DNA from: Circinella minor
Taxonomy: Eukaryota; Mucoromycota; Mucoromycetes; Mucorales; Lichtheimiaceae
Assembly (NCBI GenBank): GCA_016758965.1
Contig: JAEPRB010000378.1
Coordinates: 1 to 28,644 of the forward strand
Reading direction: 5' to 3'
DNA length: 28,644 nucleotides
The position numbers and the translations under genes are program-made. The notes below the pieces were generated by a model, which searched no databases, was not told where the DNA came from, and saw nothing but the letters and a program-made list of their open reading frames with translations. The first letter of the stretch is position 1. Each line of letters begins with the position of its first letter. Shown here piece after piece: positions 11,426 through 20,186 of this stretch.

Positions 11426-12841
11426 TTTATTAATCCCTTTTCTCGTTCAGTTTGGTTGTTTCGGCGTTTTTTTTTTTTTTGGTTCCTTTTTTTTTGCTCT
11501 TTTTTTTGCTTCTAGTATTATTCTTATTCTCAATTGTATAGATGCTTTTCTATTACATAATTATTCCTTTTCTTTTACCATACATGATCACTTTTTTATT
11601 ATTATTTTATATTCTACTATTTTTTTAATATACTACAATACATTTTTTTTTTCTGTTTTTTTTTAAAAGAAAGATATAGTTAAGTGCGGTTTTGTCTTGT
11701 ATTCTATTAGGGAATAGATACCTGTGTGATCAACATTACTATGTTGTGCAACGTGAAAATATGCCGAGCAAATCCAGTCCAGAGGATATGACGTGAATCT
11801 GGTTTCACATTCGTCAAGAAAACAAGAATAACTACAGCCTTATAATAAGAATTACACAAGCTGATAATTTTTTTCATTTATTTGAAACTGTTACCGTATC
11901 ATTCTCTTCTCATGTAAACAAAAAACAATAAATCAATTGTTTTTTTTTTGTTTTATGCTATAACTTATTAGTAGAGAAAATATACAACAGGGAAACTTTT
12001 ACTGTACAAAAAGGAAAAAGTGAGTTTTGTCTTATTCTACTAATTCCTCCTATAATATACTCCATTGCTTTATACTTTTCTAAGATAATGATTACTTTCT
12101 GCGGCACAGACCACGTACTCTCGTGACACTTGAATGTAATAACATAAGTTTACATACATAAGAAAAGAGACTCCTTTCTTATTTTTCATATTTTCACATG
12201 CTGTGAAGACGAAAAAAAATTCTATGACTTAAAAAAAGACACTAGAGTGATAGAGAGCGACTAACAGAAAAAAATAAGGCATGATGTACGTATATCGAAA
12301 AAAGTAGGTAATAACAGCACATAAATTATCCTTTTTATAATATGTTATCTTGCAAAAATTAGACTATAAAAAATAAATACGTATATAACATGTACAGTTA
12401 AATATAAAATAATATTACTGCAAAATAGTTATGGCACCATCATCATCATGTTCGTGAAAAAAGAAAATATCAAAACAAGTATTACGCCTCCTATTATTTT
12501 ACTATTTACTTTTTGTGTACAATGTTATTTCAGTTGCCTAATAAGTCTCTCTTGGAAACAAAAAATTATTTTTATTGATAGGAAGAGAAAAATTGGTATC
12601 AACTCATCTTCCAAAGGGCATATTAGTTTATTTATATACTGGTACTACTTACTATTTTTATTTTTATAACTGGTGGTCACTATTGTATCGCTCTTTACGT
12701 ACAATACTTTTGATTTAAAGCAGACGTGTACGTACTAGTATCATAAAAATAAGACATATACATACAAAAAGCCCCAACTAGTGCTGACATTATTGCTTTT
12801 AATATGTTATGTGTATATTTGTCTAATGACTAAATAATTAT
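11426..12841. other. Antiporter 3' flank and AT-rich intergenic region
   Basis: Immediately downstream of the stop are T-rich runs (11465-11520, 11638-11665) typical of a fungal 3' UTR and terminator region; no exact poly(A) site can be assigned. The remainder has TACGTA words near 12287, 12378, 12700 and 12730. A 73-codon frame at 12448-12669 has a hydrophobic, Ile/Phe-rich composition without a domain and is not called. Confidence 0.45.
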
Positions 12842-12844
12842 CTT

Positions 12845-12930
12845 CTTTTTAGTATTGGCATTGTCCAAGCTGGCAAGGATTTCTGCCTCTTCTGCCAAGA
12901 TGAAAACCTCATAATCAGTTTCCCACTCTC
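12845..12930 (-). pseudogene. Short coding relic of unknown origin
   Basis: On the minus strand one frame reads WETDYEVFILAEEAEILASL followed by DNANTKKK, a charged helix-like composition unlike the low-complexity frames around it. It ends at the adjoining copy of the repeat at 12965 and has no start or stop of its own. It looks like a remnant of an Ala/Glu-rich gene; the family is not recognised and chance cannot be excluded over so short a stretch. Confidence 0.25.
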
Positions 12931-12964
12931 AAACCACCAACACTATTACTATACAAAAATGTAA

Positions 12965-13185
12965 AGATGCACCCTGACTTAAACAGTCATTTGTCGAAAA
13001 TTGAGATATTTTCAATTACTGCCGGGTAATAATATTGCCACCAATGAAGCTGTCAAAATTCTACTGCTGATAGAAATTTTTTGTATATTTTATGAAAAGA
13101 GGTGATAATATATGTGTGTAGTATTAGGAAGTATCCTACTTTTTTTTTTCTTTTTCTTTGTTGCTTAGTTTTTATGGGTGCGATT
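12965..13185. mobile_element. Non-autonomous element, copy 2 (truncated)
   Basis: It begins with AGATGCACCCTGACTTAAAC (three mismatches to the 21-bp terminus at 19849) and continues with GTCATTTGTCGAAAATTG. It then follows the RC of 5895-5975, including TAATAATATTGCCACC and TCAAAATTCTACTG, and the RC of module A (TATGAAAAGAGGTGATAATA, TTTGTTGCTTAGTTTTTAT). Similarity stops near 13180 in a T-rich tract, so module B and the opposite terminus are lost. The orientation of module A relative to the terminus agrees with copy 1 and not with 25068-25744. Confidence 0.8.
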
Positions 13186-13274
13186 TTTTTCAGGTGAAAT
13201 TGAGGATTCATGCTGTTCAGTCACCGATTAATTTGAGAAGAACAAACAGCCGGTTTTTTATACATGCATCTTCA

Positions 13275-13430
13275 TAGATATTTCACTATATGTTTTGCAT
13301 AAAAAATTACTTGATCATTTTTTTGTAAGAATAATTACTATATATTTTGTATAAAAAATCACTGAGTCATTTTTCTGTATAGATTTTCGCTATGCGTTTT
13401 GTATAGAAGATATCACAAATATCATTATTT
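13275..13430. repeat. Three diverged 52-bp tandem units
   Basis: The word CTATATGTTTTGCATA at 13286 recurs as CTATATATTTTGTATA at 13338 and CTATGCGTTTTGTATA at 13390, exactly 52 bp apart each time. Each of the first two is followed by AAAAAATtACTtGATCATTTTT or a close variant. The function is unknown and the array is AT-rich. Confidence 0.7.
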
Positions 13431-13567
13431 ATAACTACTCAGCAATAACTTGGTCTTTTTTATTGATATTTGGATTTATATGATGTGATAGACATATACG
13501 TACTCTACATAGGTTTCTCTTCACATCTGGAATAAATGTAAAAAAAATCAAAATCACGGCAGGTACT

Positions 13568-14110
13568 AAAAGTCGTGCCATCCTGCGGTCGTGCCACCAT
13601 CCCCCCATGACTGTGTTTATTTTATTCCGCTGTGTTTGGTCGAGCCATTGATCCTTTGTTACTACCCTTCCCTGCAAGTTGCACTGTTGCATGAATAACA
13701 TTTTCTAACATATGATGACGTTAAAAAAACAGTGCTTTTGTTTCGTTTCGAGTAATTTTCCATTTTTACTTAGTATTATATAATGACAATGAGTGAACTT
13801 ATTCAACTTATTGAAACACAGGATAAATTAAAAATAATATTGTACAATTATATTATATATAATACAAAAAAGGGTACGAAATTATAACAGGACTGGAATA
13901 AAATTATAAATACAGTGATGCGAAAGTTGATTATAAACCAATATATCTTTTTACTAAAGAAAAAGTAAAAATAATCCATAAAATACGCACATTATTAATT
14001 AAAAAAAAAGATGAAGACAAAATGTGTAATTTAAGATAAACTATTTCACATTTATATTTGGAAGCATAACGGTAAAAAATTGTATAAGACAATGTAATAT
14101 ATATATTGAT

Positions 14111-14148
<38 letters not shown>

Positions 14149-14417
14149 ACGGTGTTTCCATCAACCAAAAGTATTACTTTCATAGGTAAAGAGTGTTTAA
14201 GTAAAAAAATATTCATTATTAGCTCCCTGATAAATAAGAATAATATTAGCTGTATACATATGTAATAATTTTATTATTACGAATTTTTATATCGTATTAT
14301 CAAGTATCAATAGTTAGTTATTGAAGACGGTAGGATAGTAAGGCATGACCAAGACAGCGGGGTCAAATTAAGCACAGTCAAAGGGGGATGGCACGACGGC
14401 AGGATGGCGCGACTTTT
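13568..14417. mobile_element. Inverted-repeat element of about 850 bp
   Basis: The left arm (13568-13646, extendable to about 13680) reads AAAAGTCGTGCCATCCTGC, then GTCGTGCC, ATCCCCC, TGACTGTG, CCGCTGT and TTGGTC. The RC of 14342-14417 carries the same words in the same order with few mismatches and one short indel, so the two form long inverted terminal arms of 75-110 bp. The arms are GC-richer than the ~690-bp AT-rich interior, which holds no coding frame. It looks like a MITE or foldback element. No target-site duplication could be recognised, and it shows no relation to the AGGTGCATCC family. Confidence 0.65.
14113..14142. repeat. (GT)n microsatellite
   Basis: About 15 uninterrupted GT dinucleotides lie inside the AT-rich interior of the 13568-14417 inverted-repeat element. 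Confidence 0.95.
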
Positions 14418-14680
14418 GGTTGCGGTCAATTTGGCAATTCTGTTACGCGTCGGACTTTTGCTGCATATTTTATTTTTCTGCTACGTCAGCAATTCCATAT
14501 TCTTTTCAAACAAAAAAAAAAGGTCAATCGCATCAACACGGAAAATCACCATCAGCACAAGCCTGATAAAAGATGAAGAAAAATGACTCACATTATCGGA
14601 GGATACTTGCAAGATAATTCTAGGCATTATTGTGAGTAACTTTGTTATTACCACTAATGTGTCGATCATGCGTTAAAATA

Positions 14681-15500
14681 GTTAGTTCTTTTATTAATTT
14701 TGTTTTTTAATTTTCTAGCTCGTAAAAATAAAATAGACGTTTAAGAGTCTTTCTGAAGAATGGAAGGGGCCATCACTAACAGTGTCGACAAGTTTTGGTG
14801 CTTTGTTTTATTTCAAAAAGTCGGTAACAAAATAAGCTAAGTACTTTTTTTTCTTATCCAAAAATGAGTACACCAAGAAGCATCGTCAAAACACGGCTTG
14901 ATCGATAAAAAGATGACAAAGGTGCACCGCTTTGCCGAAGGACTTTAGTAAGGCATTGCCAGGCACTGTCGTGAGCAGTTCTGTGACCTTCGACATCTAT
15001 CCTATGATGTGACAAATTGCCATCTCCCGGCGGTGGAGTGAGCTCCGTGCTTGCTTCGTTGCTTGGACAGGGCTGGGAGCGAACTGTTAGATGCCTAGTG
15101 AAGGACACGCTTGATCGATAAAAAGATGACAAAGGTGCACCGCTTTGCCGAAGGACTTTAGTAAGGCATTGCCAGGCACTGTCGTGAGCAGTTTTGTGAC
15201 CTTTGACATCTATCCTATGATGTGACAAATTGCCATCTCCCGGTGGTGGAGTAAGCTCCGTGCTTGCTTCGTTGCTTGGACAGGGCTGGGAGCAGACTGG
15301 CTTTTCCTTCACTACCCATTATTATGTTGATTATATACACAAAATATTCAGTTCTATTACTAATTTTGTTTTCAACTTCCATTTCATAAAAAAAAAGTAG
15401 GCGTTCGAGTAAAGAGCCGTACCTCAAGAATGGGAGGAATCACTCAAGAACTTTTCATCGAGCTGATGTAAATTTTTGTGCTGTGCATTATTTATTTTTT
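14681..15500. repeat. Composite repeat: diverged direct flanks enclosing a 213-bp tandem duplication
   Basis: The flank at about 14681-14825 (TAGTTCTTTTATTAATTTTG, CGTTTAAGAG, AAGAATGG, TTTTGGTGC) is recognisably repeated at about 15331-15500 (CAGTTCTATTACTAATTTTG, CGTTCGAGTA, AAGAATGG, TTTTTGTGC). Between them a 213-bp unit starting CTTGATCGATAAAAAGATG occurs at 14897-15109 and again at 15110 to about 15296. The duplicated unit is clearly GC-richer than the surroundings. The period equals 71 codons, so a 152-codon minus-strand frame (14854-15312) shows an internal 71-residue repeat (for example SQPCPSNEASTELTPPPG twice). No family is recognised; it could be a structured RNA or repeat unit rather than a protein. 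Confidence 0.7.
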
Positions 15501-16430
15501 TGGTGAATGAAAAAAAATTGGGTATGAATTATTGGCTGACGCACCCATCAACTTTAATACAATATGGGTTATTTTATCCAAGACTTAATAATCAGATGGG
15601 GAAGAGAAAATATGCGAAAGCAAGGAGCCAAAAAGGGGTCACGTATTCCTGGTTACAAACGACGTGCATAAGAGGCGTCCTTCGTCTTTGGTTTATTATT
15701 ATTAATTTAATAATAAAGATATTTATGATCCACTTGAATACTACTTATTATGTTGATTATCTGCCATTTCTTCTTCATTTCTTCTTCGAAAGGATAAATA
15801 ATTTCTGCAATTAATATTCGAGAACATCATGCCATGACTCAAAATCGAAGATTGGTATATCATTTGTCGCGTCACAGATTTATTATTTGATGTTATCATC
15901 AATAGTAAGCAAAAGTTTCAGAGCAGTTTCTTATTTCTTTCGATTATAAGGATTGCTACGACACGATCAAAATAACCTTTGCCCACGGCTATAATATGCG
16001 ATCATTTCAATAGCAGACCTTTTGTAATAGCGCATGACCAATTATTGTATACTTCCAATCGGGTTCGATCGGTCGGTTTGAAAAAGCGTGTTATAAGAAA
16101 TAGGTATATATGAATAAAAACGATTTATTGTTTCCCGGTTGTCAGGAAACCCTTTATTTATATACGTCGAAATATTAGGGGCAAATTTACGTCCAACTAA
16201 TATATATCTAATATCAATGACCAACATTTCTACATATAGCATCTATCCTAATATTTCTATATCCAACCATGCGCTCAACTATACCATCGTCTATCCTTAG
16301 TATTCAGCGGATAAGCATGTAGATCAACATCCTCATGGTTGTATATATCGTCGTAATGGTCTTACACCATTACACCTTAAAGTTTACCCAACCACGCTAA
16401 AAAAAAACGACCATTATTGTTCTTATATAT
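15501..16430. other. Intergenic stretch, nothing identified
   Basis: There are several short open frames (for example 15476-15814 plus and 16042-16242 minus) but none has a recognisable domain or a codon pattern that convinces me. No RNA gene is visible. Confidence 0.4.
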
Positions 16431-17132
16431 CACCACGGCTAAAATGAGTACTAGAAATGAATGAATTTCCATGAATCTACATGATCACTAACGACATGGA
16501 TCTCTATGAAAAGTGTCATTTCATGCAGATTCATAGATCAACGAGGATTATACGTAGATATTCATAGATATTCATAAATTAATAAGCAATAGATTCATTC
16601 AGGTTCATAGATTTTCAGCACCTAGTTTTTTAATGATATATATTATACTTTATGAACATATGCATTATACTGTGGCTATAACATGGTTGAAACCACTTCT
16701 ACTATATTATGATAGGCACTTTGAATAATAACTTTTTTTTGTGGGTCATTAACTATATGAGATGATGAGAAAAGTAGTAAAAGAAGTGCGTGAGAATGCT
16801 ACTTCTCGTCAAACGATCATGGGTTCACAAAGCATAAGTATGCGATTTCATAGATTATCATTCATATTCACAAAGCATGCATTTTCATTCATATTCATAG
16901 ATATTTTTTTATAGATATTTGTTCAGTTTTATGCAGATTCATATATCATTCAGAGCCATACATTGTCATTCAGATTCATTATTTTTTGTAATAGAGATCC
17001 ATGGATTTATTTCCATGAAAATGAATGATTGTCTTTTTTCATGCATATCCATAGAGAAGCATGGCATTTCATAACCTATAGATTCATATTCATAGAGAAT
17101 TAGGTAATTGCATGCAATTTTTAGCCGTGGTG
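16431..17132. mobile_element. Foldback/MITE-like element with internal ATTCATAGAT words
   Basis: The 14-bp inverted ends CACCACGGCTAAAA (16431-16444) and its exact RC (17119-17132) enclose about 700 bp. The interior has a dense set of short words around ATTCATAGAT and its RC, including near 16527, 16559, 16605, 16846, 16888, 17079 and 17091, plus CATGAATCTACATG-type palindromes near 16470-16545. A near-copy of the terminus (ACCACGCTAAAA) sits just outside at 16401. There is no coding frame. It could fold into multiple stems and may be a non-autonomous DNA transposon. Confidence 0.55.
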
Positions 17133-17459
17133 TATGGTACTGATATTTATTTTAAGGTTAATTGTCGTTGAAATAATTAATACGTACTTGTTCCAAGGAG
17201 ATAAAAGAAAGGAGAAGGACATTCACACCAATAAGAACATTCACACCATCGTATGTCTTCGGATGAAACTCTTATAGATATTGCACTACCACCACAGGGC
17301 AGCACTTAGAATCGCCAAAGTTTTTAATAGCATTGAATGTCACATCCTTGACAACAGATGGTACCACATACACGAGTGTGCTTTAACTATACACTCGGAG
17401 CATATGTATATCTAGAATATTCAATTGAATGACGTCTAACTCGTCAAATAGGTCATATC

Positions 17460-17830
17460 AAATGCTTTCCGTTTGGATACATATACCCGTCAGTTTTATT
17501 TAGTTTTGCACCTTGTTCCTAACATTGGATAGACATTATTATGTAGCAGCGGGCCAATTAAAACCTCAGGATACTACAGTAGTGAACACTTTTTTGTGCA
17601 GTGTCCGCCTAGAAAACGAGTATAATCTATTGTTTCTCAACGCAGCAATAGTAATTGGTCTCTGGAAGAAATATTCACTTTTATCAGTACTCTAAGTCAA
17701 CCAAAACGTTAGCACGCACCGATATCTTTTGGCACTATATGGATATGACTAAGAAGATGAAACCAATTGAATACATGTTAGGAATGACACTTTTCTTCAA
17801 ATAGAAGTGCCAATCATATAAGTTTCTATA
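17460..17830 (+). pseudogene. Possible LINE retroelement 3'-end relic
   Basis: One frame reads SSEHFFVQCP followed by RKRV near 17575-17620, resembling the C-terminal Cys/His region of LINE reverse-transcriptase proteins (pattern ...E.HFF..CP.K..vW). Nearby frames give WIHIPV (about 17475), SLEEIFTFISTLSQPK (about 17655-17705) and FWHYMDMTKKMK (about 17728-17763). These are scattered over different frames with stops between, so the remnant is heavily decayed. The assignment rests on a short motif and is tentative; no reverse-transcriptase catalytic motif (YxDD-like) is visible upstream. Confidence 0.35.
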
Positions 17831-18437
17831 ATATGTATTTTTAACCATACATTGCTTAACAAACAGTGACTTATGCTTTAGTTTTGGCCAACTCTTCTTG
17901 ATTTATTCCCATAGCAAAGCTAAAGAGCATCCAATCACAAATGACATAGTCTCATGACCTCAATTACGTGTGTCCCATCCACTTCGCATTCACCCACCGC
18001 TTGCTCGAACAAAAGAGCGAGCGAAACAAATTGTATAAAAATGATCCAATCAACTAATCGCACGAGTCTGTCTTTTTTGGTGACATCTGAAGGAAAAAAT
18101 TCAGTAAGTCAAATGTTATGTTAATTCACAAGGTTGCGATCAGACTGTTATATACTAACCACGAAAACCACTCTCGAAAATAGCTAATGGAAAGTGTACA
18201 CTGGTTCAACGATAGCATTATCAATGGCTGAGCAAGCTGGCTTTGATAAGTAAAAATTATATAAATAATCCTAATACTACGGTATGCATAGGATGCGTCT
18301 ACATCGCCTAGACCGAAGCTAGAAAGACGAGAATCGTTTATATCAATGTAAGTTATGTATTTAGATCATGTCAAACTAAATATATTATAAAGTATCTTAT
18401 TAGGACAGGCAACCATTTGGATAATTCCGCCGCATAA
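17831..18437. other. Intergenic stretch, nothing identified
   Basis: No convincing reading frame, repeat or RNA gene is seen. A local inverted pair GCTTGCTCG...CGAGCG (about 18000-18023) is too short to interpret. Confidence 0.35.
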
Positions 18438-18544
18438 TATGGAGATAATATTCTGGTCTAAAAAATTTAATATTGTTGATCTTCCATGCATGGTTTCCTC
18501 ATTTACATCAGCACCATCATTTTCCTCTTCCTCTACTCAGCAGC

Positions 18545-19630
18545 CATGCCACCTACACACTTTAAAAAGAATACAAAGAAGCGGCGTCGTCAGCATCTGT
18601 TTCTACCTTTTCTGTTCCCTCCTCTGCTATTTCTTTTTTTTCTTCTCCTCCCACTCCTTCTACACTCTCTCCACAAAATTGACAACTGAAAAATCATACC
18701 ATTTCTCAGTCATTTATACATCAGGTTGGGCATGCCCAAGAAATAATAATAGTAATGTTATATAATAAAAAACAAAGATTGCAGTAATGCATTATTGTAT
18801 CTGTTGGTTATACAATTTTTCAGCGGATTTTTAAAAATCCGTCAGCTTATGCAGCTTGGGGTAATTTTTTCTTTCTTTCACCTCTTCCCATTCTAATATC
18901 TATCAAAATGTCAAACAAAAACGGTGTACCAAACCACCTCAAACATTGCACATTCCATTTTGACATTGATGGGACCGCAAAATTCTTTTCCGATCGACTT
19001 TTATGTCAGTGGTTTTTTAAAAACTATAAATCTCAATTTTCAGAAGATGTCAACGAAAAAAAAAAATACTTCATTTTTATCTAAACGATTTGGCTTTATT
19101 GGAAAAACAAGATCTCCCAAGAGAGGTTACTAATTTTATTAAATACTTGTCAAAGACTGTAAAAAAGTCGGTAATGGTCCATTCTGTTTCTTCATTATTA
19201 TCTAGTATTTTTCCTAGTTATCCTGACTTGAATATTTGCTCCGTTACAGATATCTTGAATCTTCTACAGCTCCTGAAACTGCAACATACACGATCTACAA
19301 CCCAACCAACTGCAGTGTAGGTTCCCACGTCACTATAAATACCAATTCTGAACAAAAGAAAGAATTGAGAAAAGGTAATGATATCGGAGTACGTATCTGT
19401 ATCAATAATGCTGATGAATTCTTTTTATTTTATTTGAAAGGTACGCAAGAAGAACGCGAAAGGCCACCTGAAAAAACACGAGTAGTACCTATATCATAAA
19501 TAAATACTGAGTAGAAAATCCACAGTCAGTTAGAAGTGAGAATCCAGTAGAAGTACTGATACATAACCCTCAATCTTTTGAAATACAACTGCCAGGACCC
19601 TCTTCTCCACCCACTTCTACGTATTATTAA
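18545..19630 (+). pseudogene. Unidentified gene or gene relic with frame breaks
   Basis: Coding-like segments follow each other on the plus strand. They are MPPTHFKKNTKKRRR (18545-18589), a Ser/Thr/Pro-rich stretch in another frame (SASVSTFSVPSSAISFFSS, about 18587-18665), and QSFIHQVGHAQE (about 18708-18744). Then comes a Met-started segment at 18908 (MSNKNGVPNHLKHCTFHFDI, about 58 codons) that stops at an A11 run near 19055. One frame over, it continues with LALLEKQDLPREVTNFIKYL to a stop at 19320. Further segments follow at about 19240-19500 (NPTNCSVGSHVTINTNSEQK) and 19513-19630 (ENPQSVRSENPVEV, LPGPSSPPTSTYY). The mix of charged residues suggests real coding ancestry, with introns and/or frameshifts. 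I do not recognise the family, and no start-to-stop model can be given. It ends about 220 bp before the left terminal repeat of the 19849 transposon. Confidence 0.35.
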
Positions 19631-19848
19631 AGTCTCTACTTCCTCTCTTTCTTTTTTTTTTTTTTTTTTGCATTTTTAAGTTACATTTCTCTGTATTTAC
19701 ATCTCTATTTAAATATAAATTTTATTACTATTTTTATTTTCATATTCTTGTTAGTGACATTCTCATTACCATTTATTGTTATTATTATTTTATTTTCAAA
19801 TAATATTTTATCTTATAATTCCAATCTTTCGCAGTAATATAACTTTTA

Positions 19849-19869
19849 AGGTGCATCCTGACTTAAACC
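19849..19869 (+). repeat. Left terminal inverted repeat
   Basis: This 21-bp terminus begins AGGTGCATCCTGACTTAAAC and is identical to the RC of 25724-25744. It is followed by GTCATTTGTCGAAAATTG, shared with the element at 12965. Confidence 0.8.
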
Positions 19870-19899
19870 GTCATTTGTCGAAAATTGGGCCCGATAACC

Positions 19900-20064
19900 A
19901 TGTCTCGAGCTTTTAAAAATCCTCGGTCCAAAAAAAGAAAAAAAAAGCGCGGAAGAAAGGGGAAAGGGAGGAAGGGGAAAAAAAGAAAAATTATGACTAG
20001 AGAAAATACTATTAGACATCAAAATGTCTATCAAAGAGTATATTTATATATTCCCAATGGTTAA
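19900..20064 (+). CDS. Small very basic ORF next to the left terminus
   Basis: A 54-codon frame starts with ATG 31 bp inside the left terminal repeat. It reads MSRAFKNPRSKKRKKKRG, then more Lys/Arg/Gly, then a less biased tail (IRHQNVYQRVYLYIPNG) to a TAA. Residues 9-31 are almost entirely K, R and G because the DNA there is a homopurine tract (about 19930-19995). It could be a nuclear-localised or DNA-binding peptide of the element, but a purine tract gives such a translation for free, so I rate it low. Confidence 0.2.
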   Translation: MSRAFKNPRSKKRKKKRGRKGKGRKGKKRKIMTRENTIRHQNVYQRVYLYIPNG

Positions 20065-20186
20065 GCAAAAAGTTGATTTGTGTATGAATTTATTTTAGTA
20101 AAAAAAACGATGTAGTAGTTGTTGTAAATGGAGATATTAGTTTATGGTCCTTCTGATGCCTTTTGTTGTTGCTCTTTTCTACATAG

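Noticed and set aside
12448..12669. 73-codon hydrophobic frame as a small membrane protein
   Set aside because: Composition matches the AT-rich background and no homologous copy or domain is evident.
15476..15814. 112-codon frame after the composite repeat
   Set aside because: It starts inside the diverged direct repeat, shows no domain, and mixes low-complexity tails.
16050..16085. tRNA B-box-like GGTTCGATCGG
   Set aside because: The T-stem is weak and no matching acceptor, D-arm or anticodon arm can be folded upstream.
16090..16260. Solo LTR beginning TGTTATAAGAAATAGG
   Set aside because: No second copy, no clear CA end and no target duplication in the window.
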